Made by a program: the position numbers and the translations under genes
Assembly: GCA_009797885.1 (NCBI GenBank)
Contig: WNKP01000001.1
Coordinates: 496,001-560,000, forward strand
DNA from: Flavobacteriaceae bacterium GF1
Lineage (GTDB): Bacteria > Bacteroidota > Bacteroidia > Flavobacteriales > Flavobacteriaceae
Reading direction: 5' to 3'
Length of the DNA: 64,000 nucleotides
The notes under the pieces: generated by a model
What the model was told of the DNA's origin: nothing
Databases searched by the model: none
The model's input: the letters and a program-made list of their open reading frames with translations, nothing else
Part shown: positions 16,651 to 25,100 of the stretch, piece after piece
Position numbering within the stretch: the stretch's first letter is position 1
Layout of the letters: each line of letters opens with the position of its first letter

Positions 16651-18057
16651 ATGCACCACAAAACAACTAAGAATACCAGTAGAAGATCTTTTATCAAAAA
16701 CGCCTCAATGGCCTCAGCGGCAATGACTACGGCACCATTTATCCTTTCCGCTTCCAAAGGGGAAAGATTGGTGCTATCCCGGACGTACAAAGATGGGCTG
16801 TTCTCCGCCAATGACCATATCAATATCGGTCTCATCGGTTCTGGAATCCAAGGGATATATGATACCAGGGCAGCGCTTTCGGTTGATGGCGTAAAAGTGG
16901 TCGCCGCCTGCGATCTTTATACCGGGAGGTTAGATCGTGCCAAGGAGCTCTGGGGCAAGGACCTTTTTGTTACCCGTGACTATCGAAAGCTTTTGGACCG
17001 TAAAGATATTGACGCCGTAATTGTAGCTACCCCGGACCATTGGCACAAAAAAATTGCCGTGGATGCCCTTAGGGCTGGGAAGCATGTCTATTGCGAAAAG
17101 CCCATGGTCCAAAAATGGGAGGATGGTCAGGAAATCATTTCGGCCCAAAAGAGCAGTGGGAAACTTTGTCAGATTGGAAGTCAGGGAATGTCTTCCCTTA
17201 CCAATGAAAAAGCCAAACAATTGTACAAGGAAGGTGCCATTGGGGATTTGGTACTATTGGATTTTTATAACGATCGCTATTCGGCTGAAGGAGCTTGGCA
17301 ATATCCCATTCCTCCGGATCAGGGTCCTGATACCGTGGACTTTGATACCTTTCTTGGAAATGCACCCAAAGTGGCCTATGATCCAACCAGGTTCTTTAGG
17401 TGGCGAAATTACAAGGATTATGGTACTGGAGTGGCCGGGGATTTATTTGTACATGCTTTTTCATCCCTACACTATATGATCGATTCTTTTGGGCCAACCA
17501 ATGCGTTGGCTACAGGCGGGCTGCGCTATTGGAAGGATGGGCGGGATGTTCCGGACGTGAGCATAACCCTTTACGATTTTCCCAAAACGGAAACCCATTC
17601 CGCTTTTAATGCCGTTTTCCGTGTCAATTTTATCGCAGGTTCCGGAGGGGGCTCCGGATTTAAGTTGGTCGGTACCGAAGGTGAGATGGAAATTGGTTGG
17701 AATACGGTCAGTGTTAGGCGATCCAAACTAAGTATGGAACCAGGCGACTACTCTTTGGTGGCCTTTACTGAGGAAACACAAGGTGCCATACGAAGCAATC
17801 ATTCCACGGTAAGCCCGAAAAGTCGAAATTCGGTCCTACAAACTGGAACAACTACTTGGGAGTCTCCCAGGGATTACAAGGGGGCACACCATGACCATTT
17901 CCATAATTTCTTTACCGCTATTCGCGAGAAGGGGAAAGCAATCCAAGACCCCACTTTTGGACTTAGGGCTGCTGGAGCTGCTTTATTGGCTAATGAAAGC
18001 TATTATAAAAAAAGTCCCGTAAAGTGGAATCCAATAGAAATGAAAATGATGGGATAA
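16651..18057 (+). CDS. Exported Gfo/Idh/MocA family oxidoreductase
   Basis: A 468-residue NAD(P)-dependent oxidoreductase of the Gfo/Idh/MocA family with an N-terminal Tat signal (SRRSFIKN at residues 10-17, then an Ala/Met-rich hydrophobic stretch). The Rossmann motif is GLIGSGIQG near residue 60, and the family EKP motif appears in YCEKPMVQKW. These exported forms act on sugars or sugar acids, sometimes as glycosidase-like hydrolases working through NAD redox; the substrate here is unknown. A PIG-L deacetylase gene follows 11 bases later and is very likely in the same operon, which fits carbohydrate or glycoconjugate processing. Confidence 0.88.
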   Translation: MHHKTTKNTSRRSFIKNASMASAAMTTAPFILSASKGERLVLSRTYKDGLFSANDHINIGLIGSGIQGIYDTRAALSVDGVKVVAACDLYTGRLDRAKELWGKDLFVTRDYRKLLDRKDIDAVIVATPDHWHKKIAVDALRAGKHVYCEKPMVQKWEDGQEIISAQKSSGKLCQIGSQGMSSLTNEKAKQLYKEGAIGDLVLLDFYNDRYSAEGAWQYPIPPDQGPDTVDFDTFLGNAPKVAYDPTRFFRWRNYKDYGTGVAGDLFVHAFSSLHYMIDSFGPTNALATGGLRYWKDGRDVPDVSITLYDFPKTETHSAFNAVFRVNFIAGSGGGSGFKLVGTEGEMEIGWNTVSVRRSKLSMEPGDYSLVAFTEETQGAIRSNHSTVSPKSRNSVLQTGTTTWESPRDYKGAHHDHFHNFFTAIREKGKAIQDPTFGLRAAGAALLANESYYKKSPVKWNPIEMKMMG

Positions 18058-18068
18058 AACCTGCGGTT

Positions 18069-18941
18069 ATGATCAAAACGTATGTAGTATTGCTTCTTTG
18101 TTTCATTTCCTATACCATAGGTGCCCAGCAAAATCCTTTGAACATTCTGGTTTTTGGGGCACACCCAGACGATTGTGATATTTCTTCCGGAGGAACGGCA
18201 ATTCTTTTTTCCAATATGGGCCATAATGTAAAGTTTGTCTCCTTAACCAATGGCGATGCGGGACATCATGAACTGGGTGGCGGCGCTTTGGCTAAAATCC
18301 GAAGGGCAGAAGCCCAGGAAGCCGGCAGAAGGTTTGGAGTGGAGTACACGGTTCTGGACAACCATGATGGTGAACTGATGCCCATTTTGGAAAACCGTTT
18401 AGACGTCATACGGGAAATCAGAAAATGGAATGCGGATGTGGTAATAGCCCCAAGGCCCAACGACTATCATCCCGATCACAGGTACACCGGTATCCTGGTC
18501 CAGGACGCTGCCTATATGGTCATTGTCCCCAATGTGGCCCCGGATACCCCGCCCTTGGCAAAGAATCCCGTTTTTCTATACTGTCAGGATAGGTTTAAAA
18601 AGCCCAACCCATTTGAGCCGGATATTGCCGTGATCATTGACGAGGTATTTGAGCAAAAGATGTATGCGACCGCGGCCCATGAATCCCAATTCTTTGAGTG
18701 GTTGCCCTGGACAAACGGAACTTTGGAAAAAGTTCCAAAAGACAAGGACAAACGACTTGAATTTTTGAGCGACTGGTTGGGATCGAAACCAAATGAAGCC
18801 GCGTTGGATTGTCTTGAAAAGTGGTATGGGCAAAAAGCTGTTGAAAAAGCGCAATACGTGGAAGCTTTTGAAATATGCGAGTACGGAAAACAACCGTCGG
18901 ATGCCGAAATCCGAAAGCTATTCCCAATGCTTAAAATGTAG
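18069..18941 (+). CDS. Secreted PIG-L family deacetylase
   Basis: A 290-residue PIG-L/LmbE-type zinc deacetylase, removing acetyl groups from N-acetylglucosaminyl or related substrates. The signal peptide covers about residues 1-19 (ending Thr-Ile-Gly-Ala before Gln-Gln). The metal-binding AHPDD motif is present as GAHPDDCDISSGG, and the second histidine motif as DYHPDHRYTG. I take ATG 18069 as start because it gives a clean signal peptide; an in-frame GTG at 18024 would overlap the previous gene and bury it. It pairs with the exported oxidoreductase upstream, so sugar-derivative breakdown in the periplasm is likely (inference). Confidence 0.88.
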   Translation: MIKTYVVLLLCFISYTIGAQQNPLNILVFGAHPDDCDISSGGTAILFSNMGHNVKFVSLTNGDAGHHELGGGALAKIRRAEAQEAGRRFGVEYTVLDNHDGELMPILENRLDVIREIRKWNADVVIAPRPNDYHPDHRYTGILVQDAAYMVIVPNVAPDTPPLAKNPVFLYCQDRFKKPNPFEPDIAVIIDEVFEQKMYATAAHESQFFEWLPWTNGTLEKVPKDKDKRLEFLSDWLGSKPNEAALDCLEKWYGQKAVEKAQYVEAFEICEYGKQPSDAEIRKLFPMLKM

Positions 18942-19000
18942 GCTGTGGTAGAGGAATACGTAGCGAATTTCGCAGATAGGTTGAGCCAGAAGCAAAAATC

Positions 19001-19453
19001 TCAGATGGCCTTGACCGAAACGGTTACCCCCCAAATGATCAATGATGAAAAGAAAATACCGATGGCATTGGCGATAAAGGCCTTTTTACGTTCAATTTGA
19101 AATAAATAGGCCGCAATACTCCCTGCATAAACCCCTGTTCCTGGCACCGGAAGCATGACAAAAAGGGCCAAACCAAAAAAACCAAACCGATGGATTTTGT
19201 TTCCTGTGCCGGATTTGGCCCGCTTCGCTACCCAAATCGCTGCCTTTTTATAAGGTCGCCATTGGATAAGTCCCTTGTTCACGTTTTCCAAAAAGAACAT
19301 CATTAAGGGGAATACCAATACATTGGCCAAAAAGCACGTCACAAAAACCAGATAACTGTTCACACCCTGCGCAATTCCATAGGGAATTCCCACCTTGGAT
19401 TCCCCAAAAGGTGACAGGCTCCAAAGAATGGAAGTGATAAGATCTATAATCAC
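19001..19453 (-). CDS. Small multidrug export-type membrane protein
   Basis: A 150-residue membrane protein with about four hydrophobic helices. The pattern LWSLSPFGESKVGIPYGIAQG near the N-terminus and FFGLALFVMLPVPGTGVYAGSI in the middle identify the Sm_multidrug_ex family (PF06695). The family name comes from early annotation; the true substrate is not established. It reads away from the TetR gene, with about 180 bases between the starts, and could share that regulator's control region, although the clear TetR-like palindrome sits next to the TetR gene itself. Confidence 0.78.
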   Translation of the reverse strand: MIIDLITSILWSLSPFGESKVGIPYGIAQGVNSYLVFVTCFLANVLVFPLMMFFLENVNKGLIQWRPYKKAAIWVAKRAKSGTGNKIHRFGFFGLALFVMLPVPGTGVYAGSIAAYLFQIERKKAFIANAIGIFFSSLIIWGVTVSVKAI

Positions 19454-19491
19454 AGCTATTTTTTTGCTAAACTACGCTTGAACCACAAATA

Positions 19492-19514
19492 TTTTAGCGA
19501 AAAGAACGCTAAAA
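19492..19514. repeat. Inverted repeat TTTTAGCG
   Basis: TTTTAGCG (19492-19499) and CGCTAAAA (19507-19514) form a perfect 8-base hairpin with a 7-base loop. A third copy of TTTTAGCG lies at 19585-19592, before the TetR gene. They could be a binding-site cluster for the divergent pair or a weak terminator-like hairpin. Confidence 0.5.
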
Positions 19515-19607
19515 AATGATTAAAATTTTTGCCCCGATCCCTTCATTGCAAGAAAAACCTCATACGACCGAAAGAAAAAATCAATTTTAGCGTTTTTACC
19601 CATAGAC

Positions 19608-19617
19608 AGACCGGTCT
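19608..19617. promoter_or_regulatory. Palindromic TetR-type operator
   Basis: AGACCGGTCT is a perfect 10-base palindrome ending 15 bases before the TetR start codon. It lies just upstream of the -7 element TATCTTTG (19622-19629), where a repressor would block RNA polymerase. The core resembles known operators of LmrA/NemR-type TetR regulators. Autoregulation is the simplest reading. Confidence 0.6.
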
Positions 19618-19632
19618 TTATTATCTTTGGAT

Positions 19633-20214
19633 ATGCAAAAAACCAATATCAAGGACCATATCATCTCCATAGCCAATGAATTGTTCTACAGTAACGGATA
19701 CAATGCTACGGGAATCAACGAAATTGTTGCCAAATCCAATATTGCAAAGGCTACGCTTTACCATCATTTTAAATCAAAAGAAGCTATTTGTATCGCTTAT
19801 TTGGAAATGCGCCACCAATCCTTTATGGAACCTTTGACCTCTTTTGTACGCACTAAACCCCTTGGGAAACCGCAACTATTGGCCATTTTTGATTTTTTGA
19901 GGAATTTGTACCGACAGGGGAATTTCCATGGTTGTTGGGCACAAAAGATTTTGGGGGAATTGAGTTCTAAAGACAAAAAGATCCGTGCTGTGATCCAGCG
20001 TCAAAAAAAGGAATTGCTCCTATTTCTCGGAGAAATCGTTGGTGACAATATCGCCCATATTTCAATTGCAGAGACCGAAAAGATTTCGGGAGGACTCTAT
20101 CTGCTTTATGAAAGCGCCATTACCGAGAGTCATTTACATCAAAATGATTGGCCCATACATTTGGCAAAAAGTATTGCTCCATCGTTATTTGCGGAATCCC
20201 GTTTAAAACAATAA
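19633..20214 (+). CDS. TetR/AcrR family transcriptional regulator
   Basis: A 193-residue one-component regulator. The N-terminal helix-turn-helix is clear: IANELFYSNGYNATGINEIV, then KATLYHHFKSKEAICIAYLE. The C-terminal ligand domain contains a Cys (GCWAQKI) and resembles the LmrA/YxaF-type C-terminal region, but the ligand is unknown. I choose ATG 19633 over the in-frame TTG 19627, which lies within the -7 box. The palindrome AGACCGGTCT is 15 bases upstream. A bidirectional terminator follows the stop. Confidence 0.88.
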   Translation: MQKTNIKDHIISIANELFYSNGYNATGINEIVAKSNIAKATLYHHFKSKEAICIAYLEMRHQSFMEPLTSFVRTKPLGKPQLLAIFDFLRNLYRQGNFHGCWAQKILGELSSKDKKIRAVIQRQKKELLLFLGEIVGDNIAHISIAETEKISGGLYLLYESAITESHLHQNDWPIHLAKSIAPSLFAESRLKQ

Positions 20215-20243
20215 AAAAACCCGATTCCAGGAATCGGGTTTTG
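20215..20243. terminator. Bidirectional intrinsic terminator
   Basis: Stem CCCGATTC / GAATCGGG with loop CAG, preceded by a run of seven A and followed by TTTTG. It can end the TetR transcript on plus and the cupredoxin-like transcript on minus. Confidence 0.85.
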
Positions 20244-20268
20244 TTGAACGTTTGATTAATACACCAAA

Positions 20269-20658
20269 CTACTGTACAATCAATGTATTGTCCGTTGCCG
20301 TTGGATTCAAGGGACAGAAATATACATATTCCCCTTTGGCCAATACGGTAGGTTTTGATTTTTGTGTTTCATTGGTTCCTACCGGTGCAGTGACATAAGC
20401 TGTCTGTATGTGATTTTCAGGCTTACTGATGTCTTTTCCTTTTTCAACCAAAACAAAGCCTACATTGTGGTCAATACCATTGTTTGCAATTGCAAACACG
20501 TAGGTTCCCTCTTCCACAGTTAAACTTTTTTGTACAAATTCCCCAGGGGTCTGTTCCAAGGAAATGGTCTTGACCTCTTTGGCCATCATCTTGTCCTGAG
20601 CGTTTGCCGTTACTGCAAAGCCAACCATTACCACTACTAATGCTATTACTCTTTTCAT
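20269..20658 (-). CDS. Cupredoxin-like periplasmic protein
   Basis: A 129-residue exported protein. Signal peptide residues 1-20 end in Ala-Asn-Ala before Gln-Asp. The rest is a beta-sandwich pattern like plastocyanin or azurin: GTYVFAIANNGIDHNVGFVLVEK holds a candidate His ligand, and GEYVYFCPLNPTATDNTLIV a candidate Cys ligand. The usual second His/Met after the Cys is replaced by Asn-Pro-Thr, so copper binding may be incomplete or altered. It lies 37 bases downstream of the AhpD-like gene in the same direction. Electron carrier or metal handling is possible; the function is unproven. Confidence 0.75.
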   Translation of the reverse strand: MKRVIALVVVMVGFAVTANAQDKMMAKEVKTISLEQTPGEFVQKSLTVEEGTYVFAIANNGIDHNVGFVLVEKGKDISKPENHIQTAYVTAPVGTNETQKSKPTVLAKGEYVYFCPLNPTATDNTLIVQ

Positions 20659-20695
20659 TTCTAAAACTTTAAATTTTACTTTGATTCTATTTTAT

Positions 20696-21244
20696 TTATG
20701 CTTCAACTAAGTCCAAAGGTTGTGCAACGGGAAAATCAACAGGTACATCCGTAGTTTTGTGCAGATAATTGGAAATGGTCTTGTCCCCCACCAACACAAT
20801 GGTGTCCACAAGGTTTTCCTTTGTCCAACCAGCTTCAAAGAAATTGGTTACCACATTGCTATCAGTGGCTCCCCTATTTTCAGTGATGTTTCGGGCCAAT
20901 CTTGCCAAGGCGTCCAATTTGGAATCAAATGATGCTTTTCCTGCCCTCAATTCCAGGATTTGGTCATCGGAAAAACCATTCATTTTGCCAATGGCCGTAT
21001 GTGCGGATAAACAATAGATACAGTTATTTACCTGGCTCACGGCCAAATTCACCACTTCTTTTTCCTTTGCGTTTAAAGAGGTCTTTCCGTTGGCCAGTGT
21101 TAAATAGTTGCCCAATGCATTTTCAGAATGTGCATAGGTAGCGTAAAGATTGGGAACAAAGCCAACAGCTTTTTCCAGGTTGTCAAAAATAGCTTGGTTA
21201 TTGCTACTTACTTCTTCTCTTTTAGGTACATTAAATGTGCTCAT
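20696..21244 (-). CDS. Carboxymuconolactone decarboxylase/AhpD-like protein
   Basis: A 182-residue protein of the AhpD/CMD superfamily with the redox motif CIYCLSAHTAIG (CxxC followed by His) at about residues 76-87. Such proteins reduce peroxidases or act as stand-alone alkylhydroperoxidases. There is no signal peptide, so it is cytoplasmic. It lies between a 52-residue His/Cys-rich gene (55 bases upstream) and the cupredoxin-like gene on the same strand. An AraC regulator gene stands just upstream in the same direction, suggesting a regulated oxidative-stress cluster (inference). Confidence 0.85.
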   Translation of the reverse strand: MSTFNVPKREEVSSNNQAIFDNLEKAVGFVPNLYATYAHSENALGNYLTLANGKTSLNAKEKEVVNLAVSQVNNCIYCLSAHTAIGKMNGFSDDQILELRAGKASFDSKLDALARLARNITENRGATDSNVVTNFFEAGWTKENLVDTIVLVGDKTISNYLHKTTDVPVDFPVAQPLDLVEA

Positions 21245-21298
21245 AATTTTACTTTGTTATCCTCCCGGTAAAGGGGGAATCGTTACTAAATATTTGAA

Positions 21299-21457
21299 TT
21301 AAACTTGTGTTACAAAAGGTTTTTCGGCATCACAATAAAAATCGTGGTGATGTTTTTGCTCGCAATGCGTAGCAGCTACTGGTCGTACTACCGGTGCTTT
21401 TTTAGCGCTCCTAAAAATTTCTATTAGATTGAATATTGATTTCTGTGCTGCATTCAT
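21299..21457 (-). CDS. Small His/Cys-rich protein, 52 residues
   Basis: A short open frame with ATG at 21457 and TAA at 21299, just upstream of and cooriented with the AhpD-like gene. It has an amphipathic N-terminal helix (MNAAQKSIFNLIEIFRSAKK), a Pro/Val linker, and a metal-binding-looking segment THCEQKHHHDFYCD with two Cys and four His within 13 residues. A CATCTTTG element (-7-like) lies about 25 bases before the start. I do not recognise the family. The position in a directional cluster and the clustered ligands argue that it is translated, but no homology supports it here. Confidence 0.55.
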   Translation of the reverse strand: MNAAQKSIFNLIEIFRSAKKAPVVRPVAATHCEQKHHHDFYCDAEKPFVTQV

Positions 21458-21547
21458 TGTTATGGTTTTTTAAATACAGTACAAAGATGCGGCGATGAAG
21501 GGAGTGGGGGTTAGTAGGGATTTCCCGATGGCTTGTCAAAATTTCCC

Positions 21548-22396
21548 TTAGGAACTTACAAGGGGACCATCCCTATATTCGGAAGGGGTCATTTTGGTCA
21601 CTTTTTTAAAGAACTTGCTAAAATGTGCCGGATCGTTAAACCCCAATTCATAGGCAATCTCCTGGTTTTGCTTATCGGTAAAATGAATCAATCGTTTGGC
21701 TTCCAGGGCCAATCGGTCCAAAATGATCTGTTGTGGGGATTTTTGATTGTAAATGGAAAAAAGGTTCGAAAGGGTTTTGGGGGACTTGAAAAGCATATCG
21801 GCATAATCACTCACCTTTCGTTTAGTGCGGTAATGAATATCTACTAAAAAGTTGAACTTTCGGATTACTTCAATTTGATCGTTGTTCAATTCCTTTACGA
21901 TCAATTGCTCTTTGGCCAAACGGGTGCTCATAATGATCAAACGCTTTAATAGCATTTGAAGCATGTCTCCCTGGATCTTATCCGGAGTGGAAAATTCTTC
22001 CACAAAGATATCGTAGTGTAAATCGAATCGTTTTTGGTGCTCCTTATGTAAAGTGATAATGGGCAAATCCTGGGTTCCAAAAAATAGGATGCCGTTGCAC
22101 GAGACTTCACTATCATGGTCCGCAATACAGTAAAACTCCCTATTGAACAAAAAAGCAGTTATGGGCAGGCTGGCATCCTTATATGAAATTTGTTGCAGGT
22201 AGGTAACGGTGACCAACTGATTGGGCAGTAATTCAAGTTTAAGCCCATCCACGGTTAACCAAACAGGTTCATTGTTCCTGTTCCATAAAAACTTTATGGT
22301 CCTTTCGGTTAGGGTAAAGTATCTCCCTTCATTTTTGATATCGTCCGTCAAACCAAACAAAGCCCCTAGTTTTGGGTCGTGAAATTCTAGTTTCAT
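21548..22396 (-). CDS. AraC family transcriptional regulator
   Basis: A 282-residue regulator. The N-terminal two thirds looks like a cupin-type sensor (VWLTVDGLKLELLPNQLVTV, then CNGILFFG). The C-terminal 100 residues are a double helix-turn-helix AraC domain: KVSDYADMLFKSPKTLSNLF and, for the second motif, EIAYELGFNDPAHFSKFFKKVTKMTPSEYR. The effector is unknown. It reads toward the small His/Cys gene, the AhpD-like gene and the cupredoxin-like gene, with 90 bases to the first, so these are its most likely local targets. It is divergent from the PAS protein gene. Confidence 0.87.
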   Translation of the reverse strand: MKLEFHDPKLGALFGLTDDIKNEGRYFTLTERTIKFLWNRNNEPVWLTVDGLKLELLPNQLVTVTYLQQISYKDASLPITAFLFNREFYCIADHDSEVSCNGILFFGTQDLPIITLHKEHQKRFDLHYDIFVEEFSTPDKIQGDMLQMLLKRLIIMSTRLAKEQLIVKELNNDQIEVIRKFNFLVDIHYRTKRKVSDYADMLFKSPKTLSNLFSIYNQKSPQQIILDRLALEAKRLIHFTDKQNQEIAYELGFNDPAHFSKFFKKVTKMTPSEYRDGPLVSS

Positions 22397-22571
22397 AGTT
22401 GTTGTCCAAGATTATAAAAGGCCTAAAACCCTATGGATTAGTCTATTTTTTTGTTTAGTCTTACATCCCCAATACCTGTAAATACGAATGTTAGCCTTGG
22501 ACAGAACTGTTAATTCATGTTATAAGTTTTTTCCAAGTTGCTGATTTTCCTAGTATTGCAGTGTGAAAGAG

Positions 22572-23084
22572 ATGAAAGAATACGATTTTGCCGCCAACAA
22601 TTTCTACGCCAAACAGGGATTGAAAAGTCTTCCTTTAGGGTCATGGGATTTATTTTCAAGCGGATTCAACACCCTTTGCAGCGGTTTAAGCGAGGTTAAG
22701 AATTTAAAATCCTTTGCCTTGACCCACAAATGGGAAGATACCGCATCCTTTGAGAAGGAAATTCTGGAAGATAACCATATTGTGGTTGTTACGGATACCA
22801 ATCTTACCATAGTACACGCTTCAAAAAGTATTTATGGAATGAATGGTTACCTCCCCCAGGAAATCATAGGCAAGAAGCCCAAACTGTTTCAGGGTGAAAA
22901 AACGTGCCAGGAGACCTCCCTTAGAATACGTAAGGCCATAGAAAAGAAAGAACCTTTTGAAGAGGTTATCCTGAATTATCGAAAAGACGGTTCAACCTAT
23001 AAATGTTGGATCAAAGGGGCCCCTGTAAAAGATGTCCATGGCAAAGTAGTCAACTTTATCGCTTTTGAGCGCGAGGTAGCCTAG
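22572..23084 (+). CDS. PAS domain protein, LOV-like without cysteine
   Basis: A 170-residue single-domain sensor (ATG 22572; a GTG three codons earlier at 22563 is an alternative). A PAS core begins near residue 65 (NHIVVVTDTNLTIVHASKS, then NGYLPQEIIGKKPKLFQGEKT) and ends with DVHGKVVNFIAFERE. The stretch GKKPKLFQGEKT aligns with the LOV photoreceptor motif GRNCRFLQGPxT, but the flavin-adduct Cys is Pro here, so light sensing by the usual chemistry is excluded. There is no output domain; it may bind a partner kinase. It overlaps the convergent pyk stop by four bases. Confidence 0.8.
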   Translation: MKEYDFAANNFYAKQGLKSLPLGSWDLFSSGFNTLCSGLSEVKNLKSFALTHKWEDTASFEKEILEDNHIVVVTDTNLTIVHASKSIYGMNGYLPQEIIGKKPKLFQGEKTCQETSLRIRKAIEKKEPFEEVILNYRKDGSTYKCWIKGAPVKDVHGKVVNFIAFEREVA

Positions 23085-24523
23085 AACGTACAGGTCTCTA
23101 TTTCCGTTACCCTTAAGGTATTCACCATCCCTTTATCCTTAATCGGCATTGCTGCCAAACTGATCAGCATGTCACCTACATCCAGGAATCCTTTTTTGCA
23201 TGCAATTACGTTAACATCCTCAATGGTTTCATCGGTGGAAACATAACGGTCATAATAAAAGGCCTTTACTCCCCATAAAAGATTGAGTTGTGTCAAAATC
23301 CTCTTGTTTGAGGTAAATACCAGAATATGTGCACTTGGACGCCAGGCAGATATCTGAAATGCCGTATACCCACTATTGGTCAATGTGGAAATGGCCTTTG
23401 CCTGTATTTCATTGGCCATAAGGGCCGCATGGTAACAGACTGATTTGGTAATATATCGTTTGGTCCTGATATGTGGCGGATTCTGTGGGACGGTAATCAA
23501 ATTTGAACCCTCCACACTTTTTAAGATACTTGTCATTTTTTGGATGACCTGTACGGGATAATTGCCCACGGAGGTCTCACCGGAAAGCATTACGGCATCT
23601 GCACCGTCCATAACGGAATTGGCCACATCATTGACCTCTGCCCGGGTTGGTGTTAAACTTGTGATCATGCTCTCCATCATTTGGGTGGCAATAATTACCG
23701 GTATCCTTGCCTTTTTTGCCCTTAGCACCAATTGTTTCTGGATCAAGGGGACTTCCTGTGCGGGAACCTCTACCCCTAAGTCGCCACGGGCAACCATCAA
23801 ACCATCACAATAGGCAACTATCTTATCAATGTTATCAACGGCTTCGGGTTTTTCAATTTTTGCGACTATCGGAATTTTATTATCGGAATGTACTTTGATC
23901 AAATTTTGGAGATCGATCAAATCCTGACTAAATCGCACAAAGGACAACGCAATCCAATCCACTTCCTGTTTTATGGCAAAGATGGCATCCTCAATGTCCT
24001 TCTCGGTCAATGCGGGCAAGGAAATATTGGTATTGGGAAGGTTGACCCCTTTTTTGGATTTAAGTGGGCCGCCCTGTATTACTTTGGCCTTTACTTCATT
24101 TTCCCCATTGGTATGCATGACCTCAAAAATCAGCTTTCCATCATCCAATAGGATCCGCTCCCCGGGTTTTACATCCTGGGGAAAACTGGCATAGTTCATA
24201 TATACGCGTTCCGCGCTTCCTTCAAAAGGTTCTCCGGTAACAAAAAGTATTTCATCATCCGGGGCAACCACCACTTCGCCCCCCATGACGCCCACGCGTA
24301 ATTTTGGTCCCTGTAAATCCGCCAAAATTGCCACATTATACTCCAGCTCTTCATTCAACTCCCTAATCAGTTCTATGCGCTCCTTAACATCGTCGTAGTT
24401 GGCGTGCGAAAAGTTAATTCGAAATACATCGACCCCTTCCTTCATCATTTCCCTTAATACCTCTTTCTTACTGGTAGCAGGGCCCAACGTGGCCACAATT
24501 TTGGTTTTCTTCTTTGAAGGCAT
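23081..24523 (-). CDS. pyk: Pyruvate kinase
   Basis: A 480-residue pyruvate kinase, converting PEP and ADP to pyruvate and ATP. Visible features are the N-terminal KIVATLGPATSKKE, the metal/substrate site FRINFSHANYDD, the active-site segment DGLMVARGDLGVEVP, and the signature IPVIIATQMMESMI around the catalytic region. The C-terminal allosteric domain is present. It follows the IPExxxVDY-family gene by two bases on the same strand, which is the standard flavobacterial arrangement. ppdK, which runs the opposite reaction at this node, lies 30 kb away in the window. Confidence 0.96.
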   Translation of the reverse strand: MPSKKKTKIVATLGPATSKKEVLREMMKEGVDVFRINFSHANYDDVKERIELIRELNEELEYNVAILADLQGPKLRVGVMGGEVVVAPDDEILFVTGEPFEGSAERVYMNYASFPQDVKPGERILLDDGKLIFEVMHTNGENEVKAKVIQGGPLKSKKGVNLPNTNISLPALTEKDIEDAIFAIKQEVDWIALSFVRFSQDLIDLQNLIKVHSDNKIPIVAKIEKPEAVDNIDKIVAYCDGLMVARGDLGVEVPAQEVPLIQKQLVLRAKKARIPVIIATQMMESMITSLTPTRAEVNDVANSVMDGADAVMLSGETSVGNYPVQVIQKMTSILKSVEGSNLITVPQNPPHIRTKRYITKSVCYHAALMANEIQAKAISTLTNSGYTAFQISAWRPSAHILVFTSNKRILTQLNLLWGVKAFYYDRYVSTDETIEDVNVIACKKGFLDVGDMLISLAAMPIKDKGMVNTLRVTEIETCTF

Positions 24524-24525
24524 TA

Positions 24526-24987
24526 TTAAAATATTAGATTTCTTTTAGATTTTAGTGTTTCCACATCCACTTGATAAGCCATGCTTATGCTGGGGACGGT
24601 CCGTATAATTTCCAGGGCCTTTGTTATTTCATTGGAATTCCCTGGGCTCAATTTCAGCAAATAGTTGATTTCCTTCCTTTCTTCTATCAAATAATGCAAT
24701 GTTGTGGTCATACTATCCTGAAACAATCCCTGGTCATCACCAACTTCTTCTACCGTAACTACATTTTTTATTAAATACCACTCCTGGTCCTTAATACTGT
24801 CCTTCCACTCGTAGAAGGGATATGAAGAGGTTGCAATTTCCAGATCCTCTTCTGCCCTTACCAACTTAAAACCGGTTGCTTTATTGATATGATAGGCCAA
24901 CGCATAACATTCCATTGCACAATGGAGTGCAATAAGATCGAAGGAATCCATAAACAATCCCTCGGAAATTTTGTGTATAGTGACCAT
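24526..24987 (-). CDS. IPExxxVDY family protein
   Basis: A 153-residue cytoplasmic protein between rnc and pyk, where flavobacteria carry the IPExxxVDY family. The C-terminal end QVDVETLKSKRNLIF and the early segment DLIALHCAMECYALAYHINK match that family. The naming motif itself has drifted: it reads IEERKEINY at about residues 101-109. The start is taken at ATG 24987 rather than the preceding TTG. The function of the family is unknown; its conserved place beside pyk and rnc suggests a housekeeping role, but nothing in the sequence gives a mechanism. Confidence 0.8.
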   Translation of the reverse strand: MVTIHKISEGLFMDSFDLIALHCAMECYALAYHINKATGFKLVRAEEDLEIATSSYPFYEWKDSIKDQEWYLIKNVVTVEEVGDDQGLFQDSMTTTLHYLIEERKEINYLLKLSPGNSNEITKALEIIRTVPSISMAYQVDVETLKSKRNLIF

Positions 24988-25100
24988 CAAAATCTAGCGA
25001 ATTGTAAATATAGTGCTAATACATCAACCCGCCTAGTTAAAGCCCATCCTGTAGGGATAAGCAGGTTACGAAAACGTTTGAGTTTACTTTTTCTTAAAAA

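Noticed and set aside
22830-22960. Functional LOV photoreceptor
   Set aside because: The adduct cysteine is replaced by proline, so the normal photocycle is not possible.
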